Counted from the first letter of the stretch, positions 6,364 to 13,912 are shown. The stretch is DNA of 22,382 bases from CAZALT01 sp964485515 (GCA_964485515.1 CAZALT010000042.1:1-22382); one strand, 5' to 3'. The notes: a model not told the origin generated them from the letters alone. Translations and numbers: made by a program.

Positions 6364-7743
6364 ATGCAGCTCGTGCGCAGACTAGTCATGCTCTGCACCC
6401 TGCTCCTGGCAGGGTTCGGCGTCGTCGCGGGCAGCCTCGGGCTGATCGATCCTGCCGGCGCGCAGGACACCACCTCGACGACCGCGGCGGCCGGCGGGCC
6501 GTCGGACACGTCGGCGCCGCTCAGCTCCGAAGCGCCCGATGTCGCACCACAGGGCTTCGTCGACGTGGTCAAGGTCACCGATCTGTTCGATCCGGTGATG
6601 ACCGACTTCGTCTCGGGCGCCGTTCGCGACGCCGAGGAGAGCGGGTCGCTCGCCATCGTCTTGCAGATCGACAGCGACGGGGTCGTGGTCGACCACGAGG
6701 AGTTCCAGGCGCTGCTCGACGAGCTCGCCACCGCCGATCTCACCACGGCCTTGTGGATCGGGCCGAGCAGTTCGGCGCTCACGGGTCAGGCCGCGCTGCT
6801 GGTCGGCGTCGTCGACGAGATCGGCATGGCACCCGGCACCGATGTGGGTGGCATCAGCGTGGACGACGCCGAGTCCTTCACGGTGGCGCGGCCCGACCGG
6901 CTCACGCCGGTGATCGACCGGAAGCTGAGTGCGTCCGAAGCCGAGGACATCGGATTCACGACACTTGCCGCCCCAACCATCGGCGACTTCATCGTGGGTC
7001 TGCCCGAGATCCCCACCCGTCAGGTCACCGACGAGGAGGGTCAGCCTCGCCTCGAACCGCTCGTGCAGGTGCGCTTCGGGCAGCTGTCGCTGATCGCCCA
7101 GCTCATGCACACGGTGGCCAGCCCCGCCGTCACCTACCTCCTGCTCGCCGTCGGCTTGGCGCTCATGGTCTTCGAGCTGTTCACCGCAGGGGTCGGCGTG
7201 GCCGGTGTGGTCGGCGCGGGCTCCTTCGTGCTCGCCTGCTACGGCCTGGTCGTGCTCCCCACGAACTGGTGGGGCATCGCACTGATCTGCGCGGGGATGG
7301 TCGCGTTCGCGGTCGATGTGCAGACCGGCGTGCCCCGGTTCTGGACGGCCGCGGGTGGGGTGTTGTTCGTCGCCGGTTCGTTCACGCTCTTCGACGGGTT
7401 GTCGCTGTCGTGGCTCACCTTGTTGGCGGGCATCGTCGGCGTGCTGCTCACCTTCCTCGCCGGCATGCCGGCGATGGTGCGCACGCGCTTCTCCACCCCC
7501 ACCATCGGGCGGGAGTGGATGATCGGCGAGATGGGCCGGGCCATCACCAACATCGATCCCGACGGCGTGGTGCAGATCCGCGAGGCGCAGTGGCGCGCGT
7601 TCACGAACCGGGCGACACCCATCGACGAGCTCGATCGTGTGCGGGTGATCGGGATCGAGGGCCTCGTGCTCGAGGTGGAACCCGAAGAGGGCGGAGCTCG
7701 CGACTACCGGTCGCGACGCGCTCCGTCCGACGCGTCGGACTGA
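6364..7743 (+). CDS. nfeD: NfeD-family membrane protein with degenerate ClpP-like protease domain
   Basis: A 459-residue long-form NfeD protein. Residues 1-33 form a signal peptide or first membrane anchor, ending near DPAGAQ. Residues 65-215 resemble the ClpP/crotonase-fold protease domain (LAIVLQIDSDGVVVD, then DEIGMAPGTDVGG). Residues 250-370 hold several hydrophobic segments, and 380-440 match the OB-fold NfeD domain (IGEMGRAITNIDPDGVVQI, then VIGIEGLVLEVEP). In active relatives the catalytic serine sits in a G/A-x-A-A-S-A-G-x-Y motif; here the position reads SSALTGQAALL, with threonine at 140. No lysine is evident at the usual downstream site. Known members act in membrane protein quality control with stomatin-like partners; no stomatin gene is adjacent. 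Start ATG 6364 has GGAGG about 10 bases upstream. Divergent from the ArsA-like pair, 81 bases apart. Confidence 0.85.
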   Translation: MQLVRRLVMLCTLLLAGFGVVAGSLGLIDPAGAQDTTSTTAAAGGPSDTSAPLSSEAPDVAPQGFVDVVKVTDLFDPVMTDFVSGAVRDAEESGSLAIVLQIDSDGVVVDHEEFQALLDELATADLTTALWIGPSSSALTGQAALLVGVVDEIGMAPGTDVGGISVDDAESFTVARPDRLTPVIDRKLSASEAEDIGFTTLAAPTIGDFIVGLPEIPTRQVTDEEGQPRLEPLVQVRFGQLSLIAQLMHTVASPAVTYLLLAVGLALMVFELFTAGVGVAGVVGAGSFVLACYGLVVLPTNWWGIALICAGMVAFAVDVQTGVPRFWTAAGGVLFVAGSFTLFDGLSLSWLTLLAGIVGVLLTFLAGMPAMVRTRFSTPTIGREWMIGEMGRAITNIDPDGVVQIREAQWRAFTNRATPIDELDRVRVIGIEGLVLEVEPEEGGARDYRSRRAPSDASD

Positions 7744-7927
7744 CGCGCCGGACCGACGGTGCTCGTCGGGCCGTCGACCGAGCTGAACGACAGCAATGCC
7801 ATTTGGAACGCCGTCTTTGTGTGGCTTGCGGTCGGACCATCGGGCCTGGCTCGATGCGGTGGTTTCGGTGCGTTGACCTGGGGTTTTCCACACCTTTTCG
7901 GTTGTGTGACTTTCGACAACTTGACCC

Positions 7928-7956
7928 TTGTCACTGCTCGAACGTGGCAGTAGGGT
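7928..7956 (+). promoter_or_regulatory. Sigma-70-type promoter of the whiB gene
   Basis: TTGTCA (7928-7933), 17-base spacer, TAGGGT (7951-7956). The start codon is 27 bases beyond the -10 box, with AAGGGGGG upstream of it, so this gene has a leader, unlike many neighbours. The preceding 180 bases (7744-7927) contain no gene. They include an A/T-richer part with TTTTCCACA and a GTTGT-N10-ACAAC dyad around 7908-7927 that could bind a regulator. Confidence 0.7.
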
Positions 7957-7983
7957 CGCGCCGCGAACCAAGGGGGGTTCCCG

Positions 7984-8247
7984 GTGAGTGCACAACGCAT
8001 CGAAGAGACTTGGCAGCCACGAGCCGCGTGTCGCGGCCCGCAGTCTGCCGTCTTCTTCCCACCAACGCAGTTCGAGCGCAAGGAAGAGAAGCTCGAGCGC
8101 GAGCGCCGGGCCAAGGACATCTGCAAGGGGTGTTCGGTCCGCAAGGATTGCCTCGACTACGCCGTCGGAATCCGGGAGCCTCACGGCATCTGGGGCGGTC
8201 TCAACGAAGTCGAGCGCAAGCAGCTCCTCGCCCGTCGGGCGAGTTGA
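7984..8247 (+). CDS. WhiB-family iron-sulfur transcription regulator
   Basis: An 87-residue protein with the four cluster-binding cysteines of the family at 16, 47, 50 and 56 (AACRGP, then CKGCSVRKDC) and the GIWGG turn at 68-72. A basic tail (KQLLARRAS) is the likely DNA contact. WhiB proteins bind a 4Fe-4S cluster and act on promoters together with the primary sigma factor; they are restricted to Actinomycetota and their phages. Start GTG 7984 has AAGGGGGG upstream and a clear promoter at 7928-7956. Its short length fits the WhiB1/WhiB2-like group, but I cannot assign an orthologue. Followed by a 14-bp stem hairpin. The nearby ArsA-like pair matches the association seen in mycobacteria with whiB4. 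Confidence 0.96.
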   Translation: MSAQRIEETWQPRAACRGPQSAVFFPPTQFERKEEKLERERRAKDICKGCSVRKDCLDYAVGIREPHGIWGGLNEVERKQLLARRAS

Positions 8248-8253
8248 TCCGTT

Positions 8254-8289
8254 CTCCGGGTGCCCGTTCGGGGGGACGGGCACCCGGAG
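8254..8289 (+). terminator. Strong hairpin terminator after whiB
   Basis: Perfect 14-bp arms (8254-8267 CTCCGGGTGCCCGT and 8276-8289) with an 8-base loop, starting 7 bases after the stop codon. It has no T-tract, a form common for terminators in high-GC actinobacteria. Confidence 0.75.
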
Positions 8290-8485
8290 CACGTCAGCGT
8301 CGATCAGACCGATCCGGAGTCGGCCGGTGCTGAGTCGTCGTTCTGAGTAGGCCTGTCGCGAACCGGCCTGTCCTGGATCGGCCGGCCCCGAAGGGACCAG
8401 ATCGGGGTGTCTGCTCGCCCTCGGTCGGGTCCGACCGGGGCTCCGCCATCGTGGCACGGACCCGGGATCTCGGCTCGTCTGGCGA

Positions 8486-8491
8486 TACGCT
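8486..8491 (+). promoter_or_regulatory. -10 box for fxsA, leaderless
   Basis: TACGCT, 6 bases before ATG 8498, with no Shine-Dalgarno sequence. The 196 bases between the whiB terminator and this box contain no gene that I can support. Confidence 0.55.
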
Positions 8492-8497
8492 CGATGC

Positions 8498-9079
8498 ATG
8501 GCTCTGCTCGTCTTCTTGGCGCTGCTCGCCGCGCCGATCATCGAGATCTACGTCATCATCCAGGTCGGGGGCGCCATCGGGGCGCTGCCCACCATCGGGC
8601 TCTTGCTGCTGAGCGCGTTGGTCGGTGTGGTCGTGGTCAAGCGGCAGGGCCTCGGTCTGCTGCGCCGAGCGCAGGACCAGGTCCGCGCCGGTGAGGACCC
8701 CACGCCGGAGATGATCGATCGCCTGCTGGTCATCGCGGCCGGCCTCTTGCTGGTGGTCCCCGGCTTCGTCACCGACGCGGTCGCGCTGCTGCTGTTCGTT
8801 GCGCCGATCCGCCACCTCATCAGCAAGGACCTCTCCCGCCGTCTCGCTCGTCGGGTGTCGACCGTCGTGGGTGTCGCCGGCGTCGCCGGTCCGGGCGTGG
8901 CCGGAGGTCAGCGCGGGTTCGGGTTCACCCGGAGTCGGGTGTACGACGCCCGGGTCATCGAAGACCTCGGCGACGTGACCCCTCCGCAGTGGCGTGATGG
9001 CGACGGAGGCTCCGGCCCGAATAGCCCGAATGGCCCGAATAGCCCGAATGGCCCGCCTCGCGGCGAGTTGCGGCCATGA
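8498..9079 (+). CDS. fxsA: FxsA-family membrane protein
   Basis: A 193-residue inner-membrane protein. The first 150 residues match FxsA, named for suppressing phage F exclusion in E. coli; its normal cell role is unclear. It starts with a hydrophobic helix carrying the family motif PIIEIYVIIQVGGAIG. A second helix, TIGLLLLSALVGVVVVKRQG, follows. A third segment, LLVIAAGLLLVVPGFVTDAV, has the conserved PGF-x-TD. The C-terminus is basic, then glycine-rich, and ends in an Asn/Pro/Gly repeat (SPNGPNSPNGP) encoded by an 18-bp tandem repeat. That tail is not part of the family core. The ATG is set by TACGCT 6 bases upstream. The stop overlaps the ATG of the next gene (ATGA), so the two are translated together. 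Confidence 0.92.
   Translation: MALLVFLALLAAPIIEIYVIIQVGGAIGALPTIGLLLLSALVGVVVVKRQGLGLLRRAQDQVRAGEDPTPEMIDRLLVIAAGLLLVVPGFVTDAVALLLFVAPIRHLISKDLSRRLARRVSTVVGVAGVAGPGVAGGQRGFGFTRSRVYDARVIEDLGDVTPPQWRDGDGGSGPNSPNGPNSPNGPPRGELRP
9014..9055 (+). repeat. 18-bp tandem repeat inside fxsA
   Basis: GGCCCGAATAGCCCGAAT at 9014 and 9032, then a partial copy; each unit is itself two diverged 9-mers. It encodes the Asn/Pro/Gly tail just before the overlap with the hydrolase start, and copy changes would keep the frame. Confidence 0.9.
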
Positions 9080-9927
9080 GCACCGTCGCCGACCTCGAGG
9101 TTCCCGAACCGCCGCCGCTGGTTCCGGGCATCGCACGAGCGGTCAGTCCGCTGGTGCGGCGGATCATCGTGCCGAATCCGGGGTTCATGACCGGACCGGG
9201 CACGAACTCGTACCTCGTGGGCATCGACGAGATCGCCGTCATCGATCCCGGCCCCGACGACGACACGCACCTCGATGCCATCGCAGGCTGCGGGGGTGAT
9301 CGCATCAAGTGGATCCTGTGCACCCACACGCACCCCGATCACTCGCCCGGCGCCCAGGGGCTCAAGGAGCGCACGGGTGCCACCGTCCTGGCGTACTCGT
9401 CGCGCGACGGGCTCAAGGTCGATGGCCGGCTGCGCGACGACGACCGCATCGAAGGCACCGAGTTCCGTCTCCGCGTCCTTCACACGCCCGGTCACGCCTC
9501 GAACCACGTGTGCTATCTGCTCGAAGAGGAGCGCATGCTGTTCTCGGGCGATCACATCATGCAGGGCTCGACGGTGGTCATCCGTCCGCCCGACGGCGAC
9601 ATGGCCATCTACCTGGAGTCCTTGCAGAAGGTGCGCATCCCTCGCCTCAAGTCGATCGCTCCGGGTCACGGCCACGTCATGACCGATCCACACGCCGTGA
9701 TCGACGGCGTCGTGGCCCACCGCCTCGAGCGTGAAGCCCAGATCCTCTCGTTCGTGACCGACGCCGGCACGGCCAAGGTCGACGACATCGTCGAGGCGCT
9801 CTACCTCGACGTGGTGCCCGAGCTGCACCCGATGGCCCGCCACTCGGTGCACGCCCACCTTCGGAAGCTGGCGGCCGATGGCAAGGTGACGGGCAAGAAC
9901 CTCACCGGCAAGTGGTCGCCGGCCTGA
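9076..9927 (+). CDS. Metallo-beta-lactamase-fold hydrolase, LACTB2-like
   Basis: A 283-residue cytoplasmic enzyme with the complete two-metal site: HTHPDH at 84-89, HTPGH at 136-140, SGDH at 157-160 and PGHGH near 195. Residues 30-60 (NPGFMTGPGTNSYLVG, then AVIDPGP) and the C-terminal winged-helix-like region (residues about 215-283, ARHSVHAHLRKLAADGKV) are typical of the LACTB2 / RNase-like branch rather than of beta-lactamases or glyoxalase II. The substrate is unknown; human LACTB2 is a single-strand RNA endonuclease, which is only a hint. ATG 9076 overlaps the fxsA stop by 4 bases. The next gene starts 119 bases later with its own ribosome binding site. Confidence 0.93.
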   Translation: MSTVADLEVPEPPPLVPGIARAVSPLVRRIIVPNPGFMTGPGTNSYLVGIDEIAVIDPGPDDDTHLDAIAGCGGDRIKWILCTHTHPDHSPGAQGLKERTGATVLAYSSRDGLKVDGRLRDDDRIEGTEFRLRVLHTPGHASNHVCYLLEEERMLFSGDHIMQGSTVVIRPPDGDMAIYLESLQKVRIPRLKSIAPGHGHVMTDPHAVIDGVVAHRLEREAQILSFVTDAGTAKVDDIVEALYLDVVPELHPMARHSVHAHLRKLAADGKVTGKNLTGKWSPA

Positions 9928-10045
9928 GGAGTCGGTCAGCCAGGAATCTCGTCCTTCCCCCTTGTGCGGGTTGTCGGTATCCTGACCGTGCCTTCCCCCG
10001 GCAACAGATGGTCGCGCCGCGCGCGGCCTTCCGACGGGAGGGTGC

Positions 10046-10444
10046 ATGGCGCTCACCACACAGCAACGGATCCACCTCTACGGCAAGTTCAAGGACGTCA
10101 TCGGCGCAGAAGGAGCAGACATCCTGATCGCCCAGTTCCCCTCCGGCGAGCTCGACCACCCGGCCACCCACGATTTCGTGCGGGCCGAATGCGCGCTGCT
10201 GCGCACGGACATGGCCGAGATACGCACGGAGCTGAAGGGCGAGATCGCTCAGGTGCGCACGGAGCTGAAGGGCGAGATCGCTCAGGTGCGCACGGAGCTG
10301 AAGGATGAGATCGCTCAGGTGCGCACCGACCTGACGAAGCTCGTCGGTGACAGCCACACCAGCCTGCTGCGGTGGTTCATCGGAACGTGGATGACCACCA
10401 TGCTGTTCATCGTCGGGCTTGCCTGGCGGTTGGGGGGAGGGTGA
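10046..10444 (+). CDS. Coiled-coil protein with C-terminal membrane anchor
   Basis: A 132-residue protein. Residues 1-50 form a soluble N-terminus, 50-105 a charged coiled coil and 108-130 one hydrophobic helix (WFIGTWMTTMLFIVGLAW), giving a tail-anchored layout like CCDC90/DUF1640-type proteins; that match is by shape, not by a defined motif. The coiled coil contains three 11-residue repeats (RTELKGEIAQV, the last with KDE), encoded by a 33-bp tandem repeat. Eleven-residue periodicity gives a slightly right-handed or straight coil rather than the heptad form. ATG 10046 is preceded by GGGAGGG only 3 bases away. The stop overlaps the GTG of the next gene (GTGA). A tail-anchored protein near Get3-like ATPases is suggestive, but they are 4 kb apart. 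Confidence 0.8.
   Translation: MALTTQQRIHLYGKFKDVIGAEGADILIAQFPSGELDHPATHDFVRAECALLRTDMAEIRTELKGEIAQVRTELKGEIAQVRTELKDEIAQVRTDLTKLVGDSHTSLLRWFIGTWMTTMLFIVGLAWRLGGG
10223..10321 (+). repeat. 33-bp tandem repeat, 3 copies, coding for a hendecad coiled coil
   Basis: Copies at 10223, 10256 and 10289, each beginning CGCACGGAGCTGAAG. The first two are identical in all 33 bases; the third differs by one codon (GGC to GAT). Near-perfect DNA identity points to recent expansion or gene conversion. Confidence 0.95.
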
Positions 10445-10962
10445 CCGACGTCGAGGAGCGGTTCGACGAGATCCTGCTGCGGCGCAACGGCGCCATGCTC
10501 ATCGCCACGGTTTCCGTGCCGAGCGACGACGGTTCGGTCGAACGGTCGGGCTGCATGGTCGGGTTCGCCACACAGTGCAGCATCGAACCACGCCGGTTCC
10601 TGCTGTGCCTGTCGGTGGTCAACCACACGACGTCGCTCGCCGCCCGAGCCGATCACGTCGGGGTGCACGCCGTCCCGGTGGACCGGTTCGACCTCGCCGA
10701 GCTCTTCGGTGGCACGACCGGCGACGATCCTGGGGTGGACAAGCTCGCCGAGGTGCCGTGGCACGACGGGCCGTTCGTGGTCCCGCTCCTCGACGGGTGT
10801 CCCGACCGGTTCGTCGGCGAGGTCCTCGATCGGCTGCCTCTGGGTGATCACGTGGGCTACCTGCTCGCGCTGGTGCATGCCGAGGTCGAGGCCCCGGGCG
10901 AGGAGCGGGACTACCTGTGCCTCGACCGGGCCGACTCGATAGCTCCCGGCCATCCGGCCTGA
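10441..10962 (+). CDS. Flavin-reductase-like, FMN-binding split-barrel protein
   Basis: A 173-residue soluble protein with the pattern of the flavin reductase domain. There is a first strand GAMLIATVSVPSD, then the CMVGFATQCSIEPRRFLLCL block that in relatives contacts FMN, and NHTTSLAARADHVGVHAVPV with the Asn-His/Thr-x2-Leu motif. Then come FDLAELFGG and a barrel-closing part with DHVGYLLALVHAEVE. Such proteins reduce flavin with NAD(P)H or bind FMN or heme; the exact substrate cannot be read from sequence. Start GTG 10441 shares the GTGA overlap with the membrane-anchor gene upstream, so the two are coupled. The last codons (GHPA stop) are duplicated 24 bases downstream. A shared palindrome in the convergent gap probably ends transcription. 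Confidence 0.83.
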   Translation: MTDVEERFDEILLRRNGAMLIATVSVPSDDGSVERSGCMVGFATQCSIEPRRFLLCLSVVNHTTSLAARADHVGVHAVPVDRFDLAELFGGTTGDDPGVDKLAEVPWHDGPFVVPLLDGCPDRFVGEVLDRLPLGDHVGYLLALVHAEVEAPGEERDYLCLDRADSIAPGHPA

Positions 10963-10986
10963 GGGCAAGCCGGCCATCCGGCCTGA
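10946..10986 (+). repeat. Duplicated gene end (17-bp direct repeat, period 24)
   Basis: CCGGCCATCCGGCCTGA at 10946-10962 and again at 10970-10986. The first copy includes the TGA of the flavin-reductase-like gene, so a spare in-frame stop follows 8 codons later. Each copy also holds a CCGG-type inverted pair. Confidence 0.9.
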
Positions 10987-11003
10987 ACCCCACCACCCGG
11001 CGT

Positions 11004-11049
11004 ACTGGCTGGGCAGACCCGCCGCATATGGCCCATGTGTCCAGCCAGT
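11004..11049. repeat. Palindromic intergenic repeat, copy 1, between convergent genes
   Basis: Arms ACTGGCTGG (11004-11012) and CCAGCCAGT (11041-11049) around 28 bases. The same arms, the same 28-base spacing and much of the core (CAGA, CGCCG, ATGGCCC) recur at 16145-16196. Both copies lie between the stops of two convergent genes, here 17 bases before the metallo-hydrolase stop. It could be a bidirectional terminator or a dispersed REP-like element. Confidence 0.8.
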
Positions 11050-11066
11050 TCGGCAGTGGGCGTAGG

Positions 11067-12179
11067 TCAGCCGGGGATGAGGTAGGAGAGCTGGCCGTTC
11101 TCCTCGCGGCGGTCGGCCTGGCCCGTGAGGCGGAGCCGTTCGAGGTGGGCGTAGGTCTCGCTGTCGGCCATGGAGCCCCAGTTCTTCTCGTGGAAGAGCT
11201 GCTGGGCCAGTTGGGGGATCGTGGCCCAGCCCAGGTCGTGGGAGATGACCCGGAGGCGGTCGAGCCGGCCTTCGTGGTGGTCCTTGATCTCGTCGACTCG
11301 TCCGGGCAGATCGTGGAACGGATGGCCGTGGGCCGGCAGGATCGTGCGCACGCCGGAAAGCGCGGCGACCTGGTCGAGGGACCGGAGGTAGCGGCCGAGG
11401 GTGTCGCCCTCGAACATCCCGGAGATGTGCGGGGTGATGGTGGGCAGCACGTGGTCGCCCGACAGCAAGATGCCTTCAGCGGGGTCGTAGAGGCACAGGT
11501 GGTCGTCGGTGTGACCGGGGGTGAAGATCGCCTGCCACTCGCGCCCGGCGAGGATGAACGGCGCGCCGTCCTCGAGCCGCACCGTGGGCCGGAACGACCG
11601 GAAGTGCTCCCAGTCGTTGGCGCGGTCGGTGTTCTGGATCTCCTCGGAGGGGGTCTGTCCCGACCCCGATGGGGGGCTGCCCCACGGGGTGGGGCGATCG
11701 ACCCGCTTCTTCAGGTCGTTCACCGTGGGCGGCGCGGCGAGCTCGAGCTCGACGTCACCGCCGTCGGGTTCCCACCACAGCTTGAACCGGGCGTCGGTGA
11801 CGACCTCGGCGCCGGTCTCCTCGACGATCTTGCCCACCGATCCGAAGTGGTCGGGGTGCGAGTGGGTGACGATGACGGTGTGCACCCGGCTGAGGGGCAC
11901 GCCCGCGGTGCGCAAGCGGGCCTGGATGGCATCGAAGGTGCTGACCCCGGGTAGCCCTGGATCGACGACGGCGACACCCCGGTCGTCCTCGAAGATGTAC
12001 ATGTTCACATGGCCCAGACCGGTGAACTGGATGGGCAGCTGGGAGCGGAGCACACCTGGGGCGACCTCGGTCACCTCGTCGGTCGCGTCCTCTTGCTCCT
12101 GTCGGCGAGGACGCGCCGAATCGCTGGCGGTGCTCTGCCCCGGTACCTCGGTGAGACCGTGGTCGTGGGTGGCAGTCAC
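11067..12179 (-). CDS. Metallo-beta-lactamase-fold hydrolase (second, unrelated to the first)
   Basis: A 370-residue protein with the metal-binding motifs THSHPDHFG, FTPGHTDDHLC, LLSGDHVLP and LPAHGHPF, so both metal sites are complete. The N-terminal 35 residues are polar and probably disordered (QSTASDSARPRRQEQEDATD). An insert of about 60 residues between the HxHxDH and second histidine motifs (TPWGSPPSGSGQTPSEEIQN) makes it longer than the 9076 enzyme. The C-terminus has the HLERLRLTGQADRR helix seen in LACTB2-like and related hydrolases. Substrate unknown. GTG 12179 is set by TAGGGT exactly 6 bases upstream (leaderless). It lies 54 bases downstream of the oligoribonuclease stop on the opposite side of its own promoter, so it is a separate unit. 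It is convergent with the flavin-reductase-like gene. Confidence 0.9.
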   Translation of the reverse strand: MTATHDHGLTEVPGQSTASDSARPRRQEQEDATDEVTEVAPGVLRSQLPIQFTGLGHVNMYIFEDDRGVAVVDPGLPGVSTFDAIQARLRTAGVPLSRVHTVIVTHSHPDHFGSVGKIVEETGAEVVTDARFKLWWEPDGGDVELELAAPPTVNDLKKRVDRPTPWGSPPSGSGQTPSEEIQNTDRANDWEHFRSFRPTVRLEDGAPFILAGREWQAIFTPGHTDDHLCLYDPAEGILLSGDHVLPTITPHISGMFEGDTLGRYLRSLDQVAALSGVRTILPAHGHPFHDLPGRVDEIKDHHEGRLDRLRVISHDLGWATIPQLAQQLFHEKNWGSMADSETYAHLERLRLTGQADRREENGQLSYLIPG

Positions 12180-12185
12180 GGGATC

Positions 12186-12191
12186 ACCCTA
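12186..12191 (-). promoter_or_regulatory. -10 box for the 11067-12179 hydrolase, leaderless
   Basis: TAGGGT on the minus strand, 6 bases before GTG 12179. Confidence 0.55.
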
Positions 12192-12233
12192 TCGGCGTCT
12201 CGTGCCACGTCGGGCCGGTGGCTGACACGTCCG

Positions 12234-12815
<582 letters not shown>

Positions 12816-12822
12816 GGCCAGG

Positions 12823-12828
12823 AGCGTA
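12823..12828 (-). promoter_or_regulatory. -10 box for orn, leaderless
   Basis: TACGCT on the minus strand, 7 bases before GTG 12815. Confidence 0.55.
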
Positions 12829-12891
12829 GCCGTGCACGCTCCGATGGATGCTGCTCAGGCTCGGGGCAGCCACGCCGGAAGCGGCGAGGAC

Positions 12892-12897
12892 TACGCT
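12892..12897 (+). promoter_or_regulatory. -10 box for dut, leaderless or nearly so
   Basis: TACGCT, 8 bases before GTG 12906. The identical hexamer serves orn on the other strand 63 bases away, so the two promoters face outward from the same short gap. Confidence 0.5.
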
Positions 12898-12905
12898 CGC
12901 CGACC

Positions 12906-13343
12906 GTGCTGAAGCTCCCCGTGGTGCAGCTCGATCCCGACCTCGCGTTGCCCGCCTATGCGACGCCGGGCGATGCGGGTCTCGACCTCCGGGCCCGTGA
13001 GGCGGTCACGATCGGGGCGGGGGGAGGACGTGCGCTGGTGCCGTGCGGGCTCGCCATAGCGCTGCCCGAGGGGTACGCCGGGTTCGTGCAGCCCCGGAGC
13101 GGTCTGGCGCTCAGGCATGGGGTCACGTGCCTGAACACTCCGGGACTGATCGACTCGGGCTACCGGGGCGAGCTGAAGGTACTGCTCGTCAACACCGACC
13201 CGGTCGAGGACTTCGAGGTCGTGCGGGGTGAGCGCATCGCACAGCTCGTGGTGCAACGGGTGGAGCACGTGCAGTTCGAGGTCGTCGACGCGCTCGACGA
13301 CTCCCATCGAGGCGAGGGCAGTTTCGGCCACACCGGCCGCTGA
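12906..13343 (+). CDS. dut: dUTP diphosphatase (trimeric dUTPase)
   Basis: A 145-residue enzyme hydrolysing dUTP to dUMP and diphosphate, keeping uracil out of DNA and supplying dUMP for thymidylate. All five motifs are present: I PGDAGLDLRA (21-30), II PRSGLALRHGV (63-73), III GLIDSGYRGELKV (80-92, catalytic D83), IV RGERIAQLVV and V RGEGSFGHTG (135-144) with the phenylalanine that stacks on uracil. Length and order are normal for the homotrimer. Start GTG 12906. After the stop there is no obvious terminator before the convergent HATPase gene, 85 bases away. Confidence 0.97.
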   Translation: MLKLPVVQLDPDLALPAYATPGDAGLDLRAREAVTIGAGGGRALVPCGLAIALPEGYAGFVQPRSGLALRHGVTCLNTPGLIDSGYRGELKVLLVNTDPVEDFEVVRGERIAQLVVQRVEHVQFEVVDALDDSHRGEGSFGHTGR

Positions 13344-13428
13344 CCCGAGATGCTCGCCTGCCGGTCGTTTGCGTATCCGGGTGGGTGTGGGCGCTTCAGG
13401 TACGCACGCGACGGAGAGGGGTGGAGGG

Positions 13429-13839
13429 TCAGAATTGCTTGGTCAGCTGGACCCGGTCTCCCTCGGGGGACAGGTCGTGGTGGTCGACCAGGCCGGTGAC
13501 CATGAAGTCGAAGCGCTCGCGGGCTTCCTCGTCGTTGTCGGTGTGGGTGGGGGCCTCGTCGAGTTGGGCGTCGAGGGTCAGCTCGTGGTCCGAGATCCGA
13601 AACGTGAACGACAGCGTCGAGGCGCGATGGCCGAGCTCGGGGTTGAGGAGCTGGATGAGCGTCTCGTCCACCGCGAGGAGCAGGTCTTCGATGGACTGCG
13701 CGGCCATCGGTGTGCGCAACGCGAGGTTGGTCACCGCAGCCCGGGCCACCCGGCTGTAGTCGCTGTCGGTCGGGAGCGAGAGGGTGATCTCGTCCACCTG
13801 CTGGTCGTCGCCGCCCGTTCTCACCGCTTCGTCGATCAC
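13429..13839 (-). CDS. RsbW-like HATPase-fold protein with degenerate ATP site
   Basis: A 136-residue protein resembling the anti-sigma-factor kinase fold (HATPase_c_2). An opening strand ITLSLPTDSDYSRVARAAVT is followed by the N-box helix IEDLLLAVDETLIQLL (residues about 50-65), two strands and a last segment VTGLVDHHDLSPEGDRVQLT that matches the C-terminal strands of RsbW-like proteins. In active kinases the N-box reads E-A-x-x-N-A; here the glutamate is kept (VDET) but the magnesium-binding asparagine is replaced by Gln or Leu. The glycine-rich D-x-G-x-G and G-L-G-L loops are missing. It may bind a sigma factor or STAS protein without phosphorylating it; this is inference. GTG 13839 is preceded on the minus strand by GACACT and 6 bases, a weak leaderless -10. 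A tandem repeat and an assembly gap lie just upstream. Confidence 0.68.
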   Translation of the reverse strand: MIDEAVRTGGDDQQVDEITLSLPTDSDYSRVARAAVTNLALRTPMAAQSIEDLLLAVDETLIQLLNPELGHRASTLSFTFRISDHELTLDAQLDEAPTHTDNDEEARERFDFMVTGLVDHHDLSPEGDRVQLTKQF

Positions 13840-13857
13840 GCGGGGAGTGTCGCGCGT

Positions 13858-13912
13858 CTCAGCGACTCGTGCTCAGCGACTCGTGCTCTGTGACTCGTTC
13901 TCGGCGCCGAGC
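13858..13912. repeat. 14-bp-type tandem repeat, left flank of the gap
   Basis: CTCAGCGACTCGTG twice, then the variants CTCTGTGACTCGTT and CTCGGCGCCGAGC, totalling 55 bases up to the first N. The last part contains a palindrome, CTCGGCGCCGAG. It sits 18 bases upstream of the HATPase start codon. Confidence 0.95.

Noticed and set aside
7870..7930. Replication origin or DnaA-box cluster
   Set aside because: Only a single TTTTCCACA is present, with no dnaA or dnaN nearby; it lies in the whiB upstream region.
6382..8541. 719-codon open frame on the minus strand
   Set aside because: It is the antisense shadow of the nfeD-like and whiB genes, with His/Asp/Arg-rich low-complexity composition and no recognisable domain.
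10970..11066. Small additional gene between the flavin-reductase-like gene and the metallo-hydrolase
   Set aside because: The space is filled by the duplicated gene end and the palindromic repeat; no start signal is present.
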